Below are positions 48,865-58,550 of a stretch of 64,000 nt of DNA, one piece after another (positions within the stretch are counted from its first letter, which is position 1; every line of letters begins with the position of its first letter). Both the position numbers and the translations under genes were made by a program. This stretch comes from Salivita marina. Lineage in GTDB: Bacteria; Pseudomonadota; Gammaproteobacteria; Pseudomonadales; Azotimanducaceae. The notes beneath the pieces were generated by a model, which saw nothing but the letters and a program-made list of their open reading frames with translations, was not told the origin of the DNA and searched no databases. The stretch is taken from contig JAYQNS010000004.1 in the NCBI GenBank assembly GCA_038144425.1, positions 1-64,000 on the forward strand, in the 5' to 3' direction.

Positions 48865-49326
48865 ATGCTCAAGCTCAGCCGCATGACCGACTATGGCGTT
48901 TTGGTGCTCCACCACCTGGGGCGGCTCCGCCCTGCCCGGGTGTCCGTGGAAACGCTGGCGGAGCTGACGCACTTGACCCAGCCCACCATCCGCAAGGTGC
49001 TCCACCCCCTCACCCGAGCCGGGCTCGTCACCGCCAAGCGCGGGCCCCACGGGGGCTACGCCCTGGCCCGCCCCGCCGAGCGCATCACCCTGGCCGAAGC
49101 CATCGCCGCCCTCCAGGGGCCCCTGGCCCTCACGGACTGCTGCGACTCAGAGGGCATCTGCGAGATTCAGGACCGCTGCGATTTGGCGGGGCGTTGGAAT
49201 GGGATCAATGCGCTGCTGACGCGGCTGCTGGAGAAGACGTCCCTCGCGGACCTCGACGCCTTTGGACACCGGGGCCAACCCCTACCCCCGCCCCTGCGTA
49301 TGGCCTTGGGGTCACCAGGGAATTGA
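48865..49326 (+). CDS. Rrf2-family SUF regulator (Fe-S type)
   Basis: 153 residues. N-terminal winged helix begins LKLSRMTDYGVLVLHHL, with VETLAELTHLTQPTIRKVLHPLTRAGLV and RGPHGGYALARP, then the cluster-binding region DCCDSEGICEIQDRC with three Cys in C-x5-C-x5-C spacing as in IscR, then W. Divergent from sufB, 89 bases apart, so it most likely represses sufBCDS and itself and loses repression when its cluster is lost. Known Rrf2 regulators of suf operons in gammaproteobacteria share this place and size. Intact. No ribosome-binding site is visible. Confidence 0.9.
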   Translation: MLKLSRMTDYGVLVLHHLGRLRPARVSVETLAELTHLTQPTIRKVLHPLTRAGLVTAKRGPHGGYALARPAERITLAEAIAALQGPLALTDCCDSEGICEIQDRCDLAGRWNGINALLTRLLEKTSLADLDAFGHRGQPLPPPLRMALGSPGN

Positions 49327-49354
49327 GGCGCTAAGCGCCCCCAGCGCTCTTCTC

Positions 49355-50395
49355 CTACCCTTCCGTTTGCCGGCTCTGAAAGGCCCAGCTGGAGGCGCAC
49401 ATCGCCTCCAGGGATCGCTTGGCTTCCCACTTTAAGAGCGCCTTTGCCTTGGACGGCTCGGCGAAGTACTCGGGAAGATCTCCGGCCCGGCGCGGGGCCG
49501 CCTTCCAGGGCACGGGGCGGTTGCTGGCGCGCTCGAAGGCGTTCACCAGCTCGAGCACGGAATGGCCCACCCCTGAGCCCAAATTGACCACCTCAAAGGG
49601 GGTTTCTCCGAGAGCACGACCGGGCTGCAGGGCCTCCAGGGCCGCAACGTGGCCCTCGGCCACATCGACCACATGGATGTAGTCCCGAACCCCCGTGCCG
49701 TCCTTGGTGTCGTAGTCCGTGCCGAAGACGCTCAGGACCTCAAGCTGCCCCGCGGCCACCCGCATGACATAGGGCATGAGGTTATTGGGAATGCCGTTGG
49801 GATCATCGCCGATAAGGCCACTTTCGTGGGCCCCCACGGGATTGAAGTAGCGAAGGGCGGCGATGCGCCAGCGATCATCGCTGGCCGCTAGGTCCTGAAG
49901 GATTTCCTCGATATGCAGCTTGGTGCGCCCATAGGGATTAATCGCCGCCGTGGGATGGGCTTCGTCATAGGGCAGGTACTTCGGCGTGCCGTAGACCGTC
50001 GCGCTGCTGCTAAACACGAACTGGCGCACATCGGCTGCGGCCATGGCCTGAAGGAGGGACACGGCGCCGCCGACGTTATTGTCAAAATAGCTCAGGGGAT
50101 CGGCGGAGGACTCCCCCACGGCCTTCGCCCCCGCAAAGTGCACCACGGCCTGAGCGCCCTCGCCCTTCAGAATGCCTTCCACCGCTGCGCGATCGCGAAC
50201 ATCGGCTTCATAGAAGGGAAAGGCCGCGCCCGTGATCGCCTCTAGGCGATCCAGCACCGCCCGGCTCGCATTGGCCAGGTTATCGAGGAGCACCACCCGC
50301 CAGCCCGCCTCATGCAGGGCCACCGCCGTATGGCTACCGATGTAGCCGAGGCCTCCGGTGAGGAGCACGGTCTTAGGCGGAGCGGTCACGGGCAT
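49355..50395 (-). CDS. galE: UDP-glucose 4-epimerase
   Basis: Interconverts UDP-glucose and UDP-galactose. Intact, 346 residues: VLLTGGLGYIGSHTAVAL (NAD loop), VVHFAGAKAVGESSADPL, FVFSSSATVYGTPKYLP (catalytic Ser), NPYGRTKLHIEEIL (Tyr-xxx-Lys), ALRYFNPVGAHESGLIGDDP, VRDYIHVVDVAEGH. With ugd upstream on the same strand it supplies UDP-sugars for the surface polysaccharide. Converges with the Rrf2 regulator. Confidence 0.95.
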   Translation of the reverse strand: MPVTAPPKTVLLTGGLGYIGSHTAVALHEAGWRVVLLDNLANASRAVLDRLEAITGAAFPFYEADVRDRAAVEGILKGEGAQAVVHFAGAKAVGESSADPLSYFDNNVGGAVSLLQAMAAADVRQFVFSSSATVYGTPKYLPYDEAHPTAAINPYGRTKLHIEEILQDLAASDDRWRIAALRYFNPVGAHESGLIGDDPNGIPNNLMPYVMRVAAGQLEVLSVFGTDYDTKDGTGVRDYIHVVDVAEGHVAALEALQPGRALGETPFEVVNLGSGVGHSVLELVNAFERASNRPVPWKAAPRRAGDLPEYFAEPSKAKALLKWEAKRSLEAMCASSWAFQSRQTEG

Positions 50396-50446
50396 GGCGG
50401 CAATCCTTGGCAGCGATCTTTGGAGAGAAGGCGCCTAGCCTAACCC

Positions 50447-51653
50447 CTAATCGCTGCCGAAGAGATCCCGACTGTAGACTTTCGAGGCGACATCGCTGAG
50501 CTCCGCCGTGGGGCGATTGGCGATGATGAGATCGGCCTGGGCCTTAAAGGCGTCCAGGTCCCGGAGCACGGGGCTGTTGAAGAAGCGCGCGTCCTTCAGC
50601 ACGGGCTCGTAGACGATCACCTCCACACCCTTGGCCTTCAGGCGCTTCATCACCCCCTGGATGCTCGAGGCGCGGAAGTTATCCGACCCCGCCTTCATCA
50701 CCAAGCGGTAGATGCCTACGGTTTGGGGCTTGCGCCTTAAAATGTCGCAGGCCACCACATCCTTTCGGGTGGTATTCGAATCCACGATGGCGCGAATGAG
50801 GTTCTGGGGCACATTGCAATAGTTGGCGAGAAGCTGCCGCGTATCCTTCGGTAGGCAATAGCCCCCATAGCCAAAGGAGGGGTTGTTGTAGCCCTGCCCT
50901 ACCCGGGGATCGAGGCAGACCCCCTCAATGATGCTCCGCGTATCGAGGCCGTGGGTCATGGCGTAGCTGTCGGGCTCATTGAAGAAGGCCACGCGCATGG
51001 CCAGGTAGGTATTGGCGAAGAGCTTAATGGCCTCCGCTTCCGTGCTGTCCGTGACCAGCACGGGAACGTCCTGGCCTCAAGGCGCCTTGCTGCAACAGCG
51101 CAGCGAAGCGCTGCGCCGCTTCCGAGCGACTCCCCACGATAATCCGCGAGGGATAGAGGTTATCCCAGAGGGCCCGGCCCTCCCGGAGAAACTCCGGGGA
51201 GAAGAAAATCTCCAGCTCGGGATAGCGAGCCTGGAGCTTGGCCGTATAGCCCACGGGCACGGTGGACTTGATGACCACCACGGCCGCTGGGTTCAGCCGC
51301 GCCACATCGGCCACCACCGCCTCAACCGAGCGCGTATCGAAGGTGTTCTTTCGAGGGTCGTAGTTCGTTGGCGTGGCCACGACCACATAGGCGGCGCCGT
51401 TATAGGCGTCCGCAGGATCGAGGGTGGCGCGAAAGCACCGAGATCCGCAGCGCAGGGCCGCCTGCACCTCCGCATCCTCAATGGGCGAGGTGCCTGCATT
51501 GAGGAGAGCGACCTTCTCCGGCAGCAGATCAAGCGCCACCACTTCATGGTGCTGGGCCAGGAGGAGCCCATTGCCCAGGCCCACATAGCCCGTGCCGGCG
51601 ATGGCGATTTTGCTGCGCGCGGCGCCCCGCCCTGCCTTATGATTCTCGCCCAT
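50447..51653 (-). CDS. ugd: UDP-glucose 6-dehydrogenase, one frame break
   Basis: Makes UDP-glucuronate. [85 protein letters not shown] and the catalytic loop [18 protein letters not shown] with the nucleophile Cys. About 402 residues. The frame changes near 51050. Upstream of galE on the same strand, 52 bases apart. UDP-glucuronate suggests an acidic polysaccharide. Confidence 0.93.
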
Positions 51654-51744
51654 CGCAACGCCCTCGAGGTTTTCGAAACCCTAGGGGCGCGGCTTGAACA
51701 CCGGGTGACACTTGGAAGACGAATCCATAACAGGGGCATTAAGC

Positions 51745-52240
51745 TTTGATGACTTCGAGGCCATCGGCGAATCCATCACGGCTGGGCCGTCATTCCGGGC
51801 TTCCTCCCCGCCGGCTTGAACAGGCCGGGGTGACGGCGTGGAAGAGCGCCCGACATCCATACCCTAGGCACCCTTGATGCGGGAAGCAGCACCTCAACCG
51901 AAGCCTCTTTGCGGGCCTTTCGAGTGCACTATGGCCGGGGCGCCTTATTCACATCGATCAGTTTGAGGACACCACGCGCCGGGCGATCTCCGTGGTGCTC
52001 TATCTCAATCACCAATGGCGCCCTCAGGACGGCGGCGCCCTGCGCCTTTGGACCACGCCGGCGCCTGGGCGTACGCCGCCAAGCCCTAAAACCCCGTTTA
52101 TTGAGGTCTGGCCCGAAGCGGGCACCCTGGAATCTTTCGGAGCGCGGATTTCTGGACGAGGTGCGGCGAGCGCGGCGAACGCGCCTGTCGCTAACGGGCT
52201 GGTTTCGCGGCGGGCGAGCAATCCGCTGGAGCAAACCGCT
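51745..52240 (+). CDS. Small 2OG-Fe(II) oxygenase, frame-broken
   Basis: Corrected frames read FDDFEAIGESI, GWAVIPGFLPAGL, then HIDQFEDTTRRAISVVLYLNHQW with the HxD metal site, GGALRLW, EAGTL, SADFWHEVRRARRTRLSLTGWFR. The distal His appears only if one C is restored in ttctgg(c)acgag near 52155, which also mends the frame. This ending (FWHEVxxAxRxRxSLTGWFR) is typical of small bacterial prolyl-4-hydroxylase-like proteins of about 200 residues. Start not identified; no good ATG. Its 3' end meets the EamA gene. Confidence 0.55.
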
Positions 52241-53081
52241 AGGCGCCCAGATTCGATGGCGCCCTCAATGGGCTACCGCGTTCCCGCCTGGAGCATTCCC
52301 ACCACGGCGATAAGAGGCAGGCGGACAAAGTCCAGGGGCGAAACGATACGGCGATTAGGGGCCGGCGCCAGGCGCAGGGCGGGGCCAGGCGCAGGGCCTG
52401 CGTGATGCAAAAGTGGGCCCCAATGCCGCAAAGCCCCAACACGAGGATCCAGGGGAGGTTCGCTGCCACGGGCAACGCAATGCCCCCCGGCGCCGCGCAA
52501 AGCAGGGCAAGGCCTGACTGCATGAGGGTCATGTAAAACAGCACCCGGAAGGTGTTCTCCGTCCCTGAGAGCAGCTTGGTGCTGAGCACCGTTCCAGCGA
52601 AGCCCAGCGCTGACAGCAAGGTGGCCCCGTGGGCGAGCTCCAAAGGCACGATGCCCGGACGCACGATCACGAGAATTCCCAGGAACCCCAGTAGCACGGC
52701 GATCAGCCCCACGCGGGTGAGCGGCTCCCGCAAAGCCAGCGGCGCCAGAAGCACCACCCAAATGGGGGTGGTGAATTCCAGGGCAAACACCTGGGCCAGG
52801 GGAATGAGGGCAAGGGCGTAGAACCAGAGGTTCTGCGCCGTGAAGTGAAAGACGTTACGAAGAAAATGGAGCGGCAGACGCTCGGTCTTGAGTGCCTCCC
52901 CCCGCCAGCGGGCCAGGGCCCACACCACGGGCACACCGAGCAGAGAGCGATAGAGCATGAGCTCGAAGGTGTCGAGATTGCTCGACACCTCCCGCCCCGC
53001 GACGGCCACGGCGCTGAGGGCGAAGATGCCCAGGAGCATCCACGCTGCGGCCCGCGCGACCGCCGGCTTGTCCTCAGCCAA
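52239..53081 (-). CDS. EamA-family (drug/metabolite) transporter, frame-broken near the end
   Basis: Inner-membrane permease. About ten hydrophobic segments can be counted over the first 230 residues and in corrected frames (AAWMLLGIFALSAVAVAG, ALALIPLAQVFALEFTTPIWVVLL, VGLIAVLLGFLGILVIVRPG, ILVLGLCGIGAHFCITQAL). The motif SAxxPLDFVRLPLIAVVGM near the end is typical. A frame change near 52385 and another near 52290 obscure the last helices. Substrate unknown. ATG 53081 gives MAEDKPAVARAAAWMLL. It lies 16 bases from the ligase gene. Confidence 0.8.
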   Translation of the reverse strand: MAEDKPAVARAAAWMLLGIFALSAVAVAGREVSSNLDTFELMLYRSLLGVPVVWALARWRGEALKTERLPLHFLRNVFHFTAQNLWFYALALIPLAQVFALEFTTPIWVVLLAPLALREPLTRVGLIAVLLGFLGILVIVRPGIVPLELAHGATLLSALGFAGTVLSTKLLSGTENTFRVLFYMTLMQSGLALLCAAPGGIALPVAANLPWILVLGLCGIGAHFCITQALRLAPPCAWRRPLIAVSFRPWTLSACLLSPWWECSRRERGSPLRAPSNLGA

Positions 53082-53097
53082 GGGTGAGCGCTACGCC

Positions 53098-54748
53098 CTA
53101 CCCCGCGTCCCGCAAATCGGGCAGCAGGTAGCCAGAGTCTTGCAGGTTCGCCCGCACGACTTTCTTGTCCATCTTCCCCGTAGAGGTGAGGGGGATGGCG
53201 TCGACGAAGACCACGTCGTTCGGCAGCTGCCACTTGGCGAAAGCGCTTTCGCAGTGGCGCATCACATCGCCGATTTCCACGCTCTGCCCCGGGGCCACGA
53301 CCACCACGGCGACGGGGCGCTCATCCCACTTCGGGTGGGGCTGGGCCACCACGCAGGCCTGGGCGACCTGGGGCAGCGCCGCGATGTGGTTTTCAAGATC
53401 CACCGAGGAGATCCACTCACCCCCAGACTTGATGAGGTCCTTGGAGCGGTCGGTAATGATGAGGTAACCCTCATCGTCGATCTTCGCCACGTCCCCGGTG
53501 ATGAGCCAGCCGTCGTGGAACTTATCGGGCTGAGGGTTATTGAAGTATTCGGAGCAAATCCAGGGTCCCTTGATGAGGAGCTCGCCAAAGGCTTCCCCGT
53601 CGTGCGGCAGCGACTTCCACTGGTCGTCGAAGATTTCGAGCTGAAGCCCCGGCATGAGCTGGCCCGCCTTTGCCTGATTAGCGATTAGCTCGTCTTCCTC
53701 GCGCTCGAGATCCGCACGCTTGGCGATGCGCCGGCTGATGGTGGCCAGGGGCGAGGTTTCCGTCATGCCCCAGCCCTGAATCATTTCCACTCCAAGGGTT
53801 TTCCAAAACCAGTCGATCAGGGAAACGGGCGGCGCCGAGCCCCCGCAGGTCACGCGCTCGAGATTCGAGAAATCAAAGCCTGCGGGGTTCGCCTCGTAGG
53901 CGGCCTTCAGGCCCTGCCAAATGGTCGGCACGCCTGCGGAGATGGTGACGCCCTCATCGCTCATGAGCTTGGCGAGGCGCGCCGGATCCATGAAGCGGTG
54001 CGGATACACCTGCTTCATGCCCAGCATGTTCGCCACCCAGGGGAGGCCCCAGGAATTGGCATGGAACATGGGCACAATGCCGCAGAGCGTATCTACCGCG
54101 GAAAGGCTCATGGCGTCGGTCATGGCAATGGTCAGGGTGTGCAGGTAGTTTGACCGGTGGGTGTACATCACCCCCTTCGGCTTCCCCGTGGTGCCGCTGG
54201 TGTAGCACAGGCCCATGGGGGAATTTTCATCGATCTCGGGCCAGTCGTAGCAGGTGGGCTTGCCGGCGATGAAGTCTTCGTAGTCGATGGCGTTCGGAAG
54301 GGTCGTCTCCCAGCCCTCGAGCCCTGGCTCCGTAGCCACCACGAAGGTCTTCACCGTCGGCATCTTGCCGATCAGCCCTTCGAGCTTCGGCAGTAGGTCC
54401 GCATCAACGATGATCACCTGGTCTTCCGCGTGGTTAACGATGTACTCAAGATCCACGTCCGAGAGGCGAATGTTCAGGGTGTGCAGCACGGCCCCCATGC
54501 AGGAGATGGCATGGTAGGCCTCGAGGTGCCGGGCCCCATTCCACATGAAGGTGCCCACCCGATCGCCAATCTTCCACCCCCGCATCCGCGAGGGCGTGGG
54601 CCAGCTGGTGGGCCCGATTCCGCGTTTCCGCCATGGTTTGGCGCCGCACCCCGTCCGCGGTGGCCGTGACCACCTCCACGTCGGGCTGCACGTGCGCACC
54701 TCGATCCATGATGTTGGACATCAGCAGGGGCGTTTGCTGCATGGTCAT
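53098..54748 (-). CDS. Fatty acyl-CoA ligase (AlkK-like), one frame break
   Basis: Activates medium or long fatty acids with CoA. ATG 54748: MTMQQTPLLMSNIMDRGA, typical of the AlkK-like group, then after a frame change near 54575 GDRVGTFMWNGARHLEAYHA. P-loop YTSGTTGKPKGVMYTHRS, FHANSWGLPW, QGWGMTETSPLA, GWLITGDVAKIDDEGYL, DRSKDLIKSGGEWISSVDLE and the end Lys motif STGKMDKK are all present. About 550 residues. With the MaoC-like gene upstream on the same strand and two thioesterases opposite, it forms a fatty-acyl group. Confidence 0.9.
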
Positions 54749-54791
54749 GGCGTGATCTCTCCAGGTTTGGGGTTCTTGATATTTTTTGAAT

Positions 54792-55274
54792 TTAGGCGTC
54801 GGGGCGAAGCTTCAGAAGGAAGGTCATATCCCCTTCCATCACCAGCTCCGCCCGGTGGTTTTTAAGGGCCGTGGCCAGGGTGACCCGCCCCGCGGCGCGC
54901 TCCGGTTCAAGGGCGCTTACGGTCAACTGGGGGTAGAGCGTATCGCCCCGGAACACGGGCTTCACAAAGCGCGAGGACTGGCCCACGAAGGTCACCAGCG
55001 TATCCTCGATCAGGTAGGAGAAGTCCGAGGCGCCGGGGGTGGTGTAGAGCAGCATCTGCAGGGGATGCACGAGAATGCTCGGGAAGCCCCGCTCCTTGGC
55101 GTACTCCATATCGTAGTGAAGGGGGTGGTTATCCCCGCTGGCCGCCCGGAAGGCCGCCACCTCCGCATCGCCAATGGTGCGCGAGGGGATGTAAAAGGTC
55201 TCCCCCAGGGTAAAATCCTCGAAATAGCGAGACTGTTCGAATTTACGTCGTAGCACCGTGGCTCCCCTCTTCAC
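54792..55274 (-). CDS. MaoC-like hotdog dehydratase/hydratase
   Basis: Intact, about 160 residues. FEQSRYFEDFTLGETF and ASGDNHPLHYDMEYAKERGF carry the conserved Asp and His of (R)-specific enoyl-CoA hydratases; LVTFVGQSSRFVKPVFRGDTLYPQLTV completes the hotdog fold. Likely acts on an acyl-CoA made by the neighbouring ligase. GTG (VLRRKFEQ) about 7 codons in is an alternative start. Confidence 0.8.
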   Translation of the reverse strand: MKRGATVLRRKFEQSRYFEDFTLGETFYIPSRTIGDAEVAAFRAASGDNHPLHYDMEYAKERGFPSILVHPLQMLLYTTPGASDFSYLIEDTLVTFVGQSSRFVKPVFRGDTLYPQLTVSALEPERAAGRVTLATALKNHRAELVMEGDMTFLLKLRPDA

Positions 55275-55348
55275 CCCTTGGCTCGGGGTCTTTCGCGGGA
55301 CTATAGCGTGCTTTGCCGAGGCCCTAAACCGGGCCCCTAAGGAAAGTC

Positions 55349-55819
55349 ATGGGTGAGATCACACCGGTCACCGACCACACCATTGCCGAGCACCTCAGCC
55401 AGGTGCCCCACGCCGCGGCCCTCGGTATGCAGCTGGTGGGCTACGAGGATGGAAAGGCCCTCGTGCGCGTACCCTACGCCGAGCATTTGGTCGGGGATCC
55501 GGACACGGGGGTCATCCATGGCGGCGTGCTGACCGCGGTGCTCGATAACGCCTCGGGCATGGCCGTGCCAAGGGCGTCCTTGAGTGAGGCCCAGCGGGCC
55601 ATTGCCACGCTGGATCTGCGCATCGATTACATGCGCCCAGCGAGGCCGCAGGAAGATCTTCTTGTGGAGGCCGAGTGCTATCAGCTCACCCGCGCCATTG
55701 CCTTCGTGCGAGCCCGGGCCTACCAAGCTTCAGACGACCGCACCATCGCCAGCTCCGTAGCGACCTTCATGCTCGGCGCCAATCGGGCCACGCCGCCTGG
55801 GTTCGAGGCTGGCGAGTGA
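55349..55819 (+). CDS. PaaI-type hotdog thioesterase
   Basis: Intact, 156 residues. HAAALGMQLVGYEDGKALVRVPY, GVIHGGVLTAVLDNASGMA (HGG motif with the catalytic Asp) and TLDLRIDYMRPARPQEDLLVEAE are typical of PaaI/YbdB acyl-CoA thioesterases. ATG 55349 follows AAGGAAAG. Overlaps the next gene by 4 bases (GTGA), so the two are co-translated. Divergent from the MaoC-like gene, 74 bases apart, so a shared control region is likely. Confidence 0.85.
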   Translation: MGEITPVTDHTIAEHLSQVPHAAALGMQLVGYEDGKALVRVPYAEHLVGDPDTGVIHGGVLTAVLDNASGMAVPRASLSEAQRAIATLDLRIDYMRPARPQEDLLVEAECYQLTRAIAFVRARAYQASDDRTIASSVATFMLGANRATPPGFEAGE

Positions 55820-56292
55820 CCCATCGGGGAGCGCTCCAAGGGCAAGGGCGCGCGATGAAGCTTTTGAGCGAAGTGCGGGGGGACGATGGGCGCTTGGATC
55901 TGTCTGCTCTGGTTGCGCGCATTCCCTACGCCCAGTTCCTCGGGGTTCAGGTGGAAGAGAAGGGCAACGAAATCACCTTGGTGATGCCCTTCAAGGAATC
56001 GCTGATCGGCAACGTGATGCTGCCAGCGCTCCACGGGGGCACCATTGGTGCGCTATTGGAATTCACCGCGGTGATTCAGCTCTTGGCCGAATCCCAGCCA
56101 GAAGCCCTGCCGAAAACCATCGATTTTGCCATCGATTATTTGCGCTCTGGCCGGCCCGAGCCCACCTACGCGCGGGCGACCATTGCCAAGCATGGGCGGC
56201 GCGTCGCAAACGTGCAGGTAGAGGCGTGGCAAAGCTTTCGAAGCAAGCCCATTGCAAGCGGCCACGGGCATTTCATGCTGGGAGATGGCTAG
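55816..56292 (+). CDS. Second hotdog thioesterase
   Basis: 158 residues from GTG 55816; ATG 55855 (MKLLSEVRGDDG) is possible. IPYAQFLGVQVEEKGNEITLVMPF, LPALHGGTIGALLEFTAV (HGG) and TIDFAIDYLRSGRPEPTYARATI show the same fold as the gene it overlaps, with Glu in place of the Asp (LLEF against VLDN). The pair may form a heteromer; that is inference. The palindromic repeat begins just after the stop. Confidence 0.85.
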   Translation: MTHRGALQGQGRAMKLLSEVRGDDGRLDLSALVARIPYAQFLGVQVEEKGNEITLVMPFKESLIGNVMLPALHGGTIGALLEFTAVIQLLAESQPEALPKTIDFAIDYLRSGRPEPTYARATIAKHGRRVANVQVEAWQSFRSKPIASGHGHFMLGDG

Positions 56293-56294
56293 GG

Positions 56295-56380
56295 GCGTTT
56301 GGTCGACCACCAACCCCGCTGGGAATCCTCCCCCCAAACGCAAGCGCTCAGTCGCTGGGGTTGGTAGTCGTAGCGCGGAC
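56295..56380. repeat. Palindromic intergenic repeat, copy 1
   Basis: GCGTTTGG (56295-56302) pairs with CCAAACGC (56334-56341), and within it GACCACCAACCCCGC pairs with GCTGGGGTTGGTAGTC. About 85 bp; resembles a REP-like element. A second copy lies at 56848-56935. Confidence 0.75.
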
Positions 56381-56674
56381 CTTAACCGCGATCTCGTCAT
56401 TTCCATTGCTTGCCATGCTCCGGCAACTCTGCGTAGCGAGGATGTGCTCAAGCAGGTCATAGGCCGTGAGGTAATCGAGAGACTCGGTCGCAAAGGGCAA
56501 GGGCTCAAAGCCCAAGCGGCACCGCAGCACGTTACGGTTGAGGTCTTCGTACAGGTCGACGCCCCAACTGTCGCTGGCGCGAAAGCGATTAGAGGGGTTG
56601 GGCCCGCAACCTAAATCCAGAGCCTTGCGGCAGTCTCCATCCCCTAGAGCATAGGCATCATGCACGGTCTGCAA
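56348..56674 (-). pseudogene. Truncated SAM-dependent methyltransferase
   Basis: Reads ALDLGCGPNPSNRFRASDSWGVDLYED (as LDLGCGPNPSNRF and SWGVDLYED), then FEPLPFATESLDYLTAYDLLEHI: motif I of class I methyltransferases and the post-motif acidic region. It ends after about 108 residues, less than half the family length, and the last ~25 residues are unlike the family. It lies between two copies of a palindromic repeat, which may have removed the rest. Confidence 0.6.
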
Positions 56675-56679
56675 ATCCC

Positions 56680-57195
56680 CCCTTCACGGCCTTAAGGCGC
56701 GGACGGAAAAAGCAGCGCGAAGAGGAAAAGGGAGGGTGTTTGGTCAGGAACCGCAGGATTAGTTTGTTCATGCCACTCCGCAAAAAGTCGGTTTTTGGCA
56801 GAGTGTACGGGGCGGAACGACTATTGCCGAGCAAGAATACGAGATGAGCGTTTGGTCGACCGCCAACCCCGCTAGGATTTCTCCCCCAAAACGCAAGCGA
56901 TTAGGCGCTAGGGCTGACGGTCGTGGGGCGAACGTTACCCCTGAGGTGCCCCCCTGCCCAGAGCCACTTGCGAGATTCCATAAGTTTTCAACTTTCTTAA
57001 AGCATCCGCCTTAGAACGGAAGCGTCACCTTAGGTTCATCTTGTTTCTGCATCATCTACGCGAAGTTTCAGTTCAACACAGACTTTAGTAATGGTGGCTG
57101 GAAGCCGATACTATTGCCATGGGGGATTGGCTTGGTAGACACCTACGTCTACCTAACTTAACTTTAAAGTTTCGATAACCACTGATTACGGGCTT
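56680..57195. other. Intergenic stretch with palindromic repeat
   Basis: Apart from repeat copy 2 (56848-56935) I see no gene or signal here. AT content rises after 56980, where a promoter for the gene at 57202 would be expected. Confidence 0.4.
56848..56935. repeat. Palindromic intergenic repeat, copy 2
   Basis: Matches copy 1 (gcgtttggtcgaccgccaac against gcgtttggtcgaccaccaac). Arms GACCGCCAACCCCGCTAG and GCTAGGGCTGACGGTC pair imperfectly. Some arm changes are matched on both sides, as expected for a structure kept by selection or copying. Confidence 0.7.
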
Positions 57196-57201
57196 TCGAC
57201 C

Positions 57202-58309
57202 TTGCAAGCGTTTTTCGCCGCCTTATTGGTTGCCACTGCCGCCAGCGCCTTCTTGGTCTGGTCGAAGCGCTGGCACATGCGTTTTTAGCGCGGATCACTT
57301 CGAAGGTGCCCAGAAGTTCCACGCGCAGGCGACGCCGCGCATCGGCGGCCTTGCTATCGCCCTGGGTTTGGGCGCCGCGTTCCTAACGGGAGCGGCCCCC
57401 GTCGCCGTCCTCGGCCCCTTGCTGATTGCCGGAGCATTTCCCTTTGCCGCAGGCTTCACGGAAGACATCACCAACAATGGTGGGATTAAGCGCCGGCTCT
57501 TTTTTATTGCCGGTGGCGGCTTGGTCTTTGCCTTCTCACCGATCAGTGGGTGCGCTACGTGGGACTGGCCGGCATCGATCCCTTGCTCGCCATGCCCCCT
57601 TGGCATCGCTTTTACCGTGTTCGCCCTTACCGGCGCCGCCAACGCCATCAACATTATCGACGGCTTTAACGGTCTCGCCGGCGGCGTCTCCTTTCTCATC
57701 CTCGGCGCGTTAGCCATCATCGCTGATCAGGTTGGGGACGGCGCTTTAATGATGGTGCTCCTAGGCTTTATGGGCGCCATCGCGGGCTTCCTGCTTCTTA
57801 ACTTCCCCAGGGGCAAGCTCTTCCTTGGGGACGGCGGGGCCTATCTGGTGGGCTTCCTCGTCGGCGCCTGCGCGGTCCTTTTACCTATGCGCAATCCGGA
57901 CGTATCGCCCTGGACCGCCATTGTAGTCTGCGCCTACCCCCTACTAGAAGTTCTGTTCTCCATGTACCGGAAGGGCAAGCGGAAGGGCTACTCCCCCACC
58001 CAGCCCGACGGTGTGCATTTACATATGCTGGTGTATCGACGCATCACCCGCCATCGTTTGAGGCACGCCAGTGCTGTCACCCGAAATGCCGCCACCTCGC
58101 CCTTCCTCTGGGCCTACGCGACAGGGCCAGCCCTGAGCGCCGTGCTTTTTTACGATAGCCAAGCGCTGCTCCTGGCCGCCCTAGGCCTGAGCGCCGTGGC
58201 CTACGGGCTTATCTACCGGCGACTCACGCGCTTCCGCTGGCTCCCTACCCGCGATCGCCTAGGGCTCCCGCTGCAAGCACCCCACGGGGCCGTGCCCTCC
58301 TCAAAGTAG
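57202..58309 (+). CDS. WecA/WbpL-like polyprenyl-phosphate sugar-1-phosphate transferase, frame-broken
   Basis: Starts O-antigen or polysaccharide units by moving a sugar phosphate to undecaprenyl phosphate in the inner membrane. FHAQATPRIGGLAIALG, GFTEDITNNGGIKRRLFF, ANAINIIDGFNGLAGGVSF and FLLLNFPRGKLFLGDGGAYLVGF are the family signatures; GVHLHMLVYRR is the late His motif. Start probably TTG 57202 (LQAFFAALLVATAASAFLVW, first helix). The frame breaks at CGTTTTT (about 57281-57286, five T where four keep the frame) and twice near 57535-57600, the second undoing the first. Far from the rml cluster, yet a likely partner. Confidence 0.85.
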
Positions 58310-58550
58310 CCCCTAACGCTTTCCATGAGCCCTTAAGCTGAAGCAGCCAAGCGTGGCTCACGCAATAGAGGCTAATTTGCCGTGAGCAACGTTTTGCCGA
58401 AGACACCTTGTATAGGGGAGGCGGTGCGGCGGCCTCTGCCGCATGAACCCCGGGCGACCATTTCCTAGCAGCGCTTGCCCGACACCTGCCATATACCGGT
58501 TGCACCGAACCTCCCCCGCTAGAAATGGGGGAACATAACTCAGCGAACGC

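Noticed and set aside
51012..51749. 245-codon plus-strand frame opposite ugd
   Set aside because: Shadow of ugd, which has its full set of catalytic motifs on the minus strand.
56295..56935. Integron attC sites
   Set aside because: No GTTRRRY/RYYYAAC core sites, no integrase, and no cassette-type gene between the copies.
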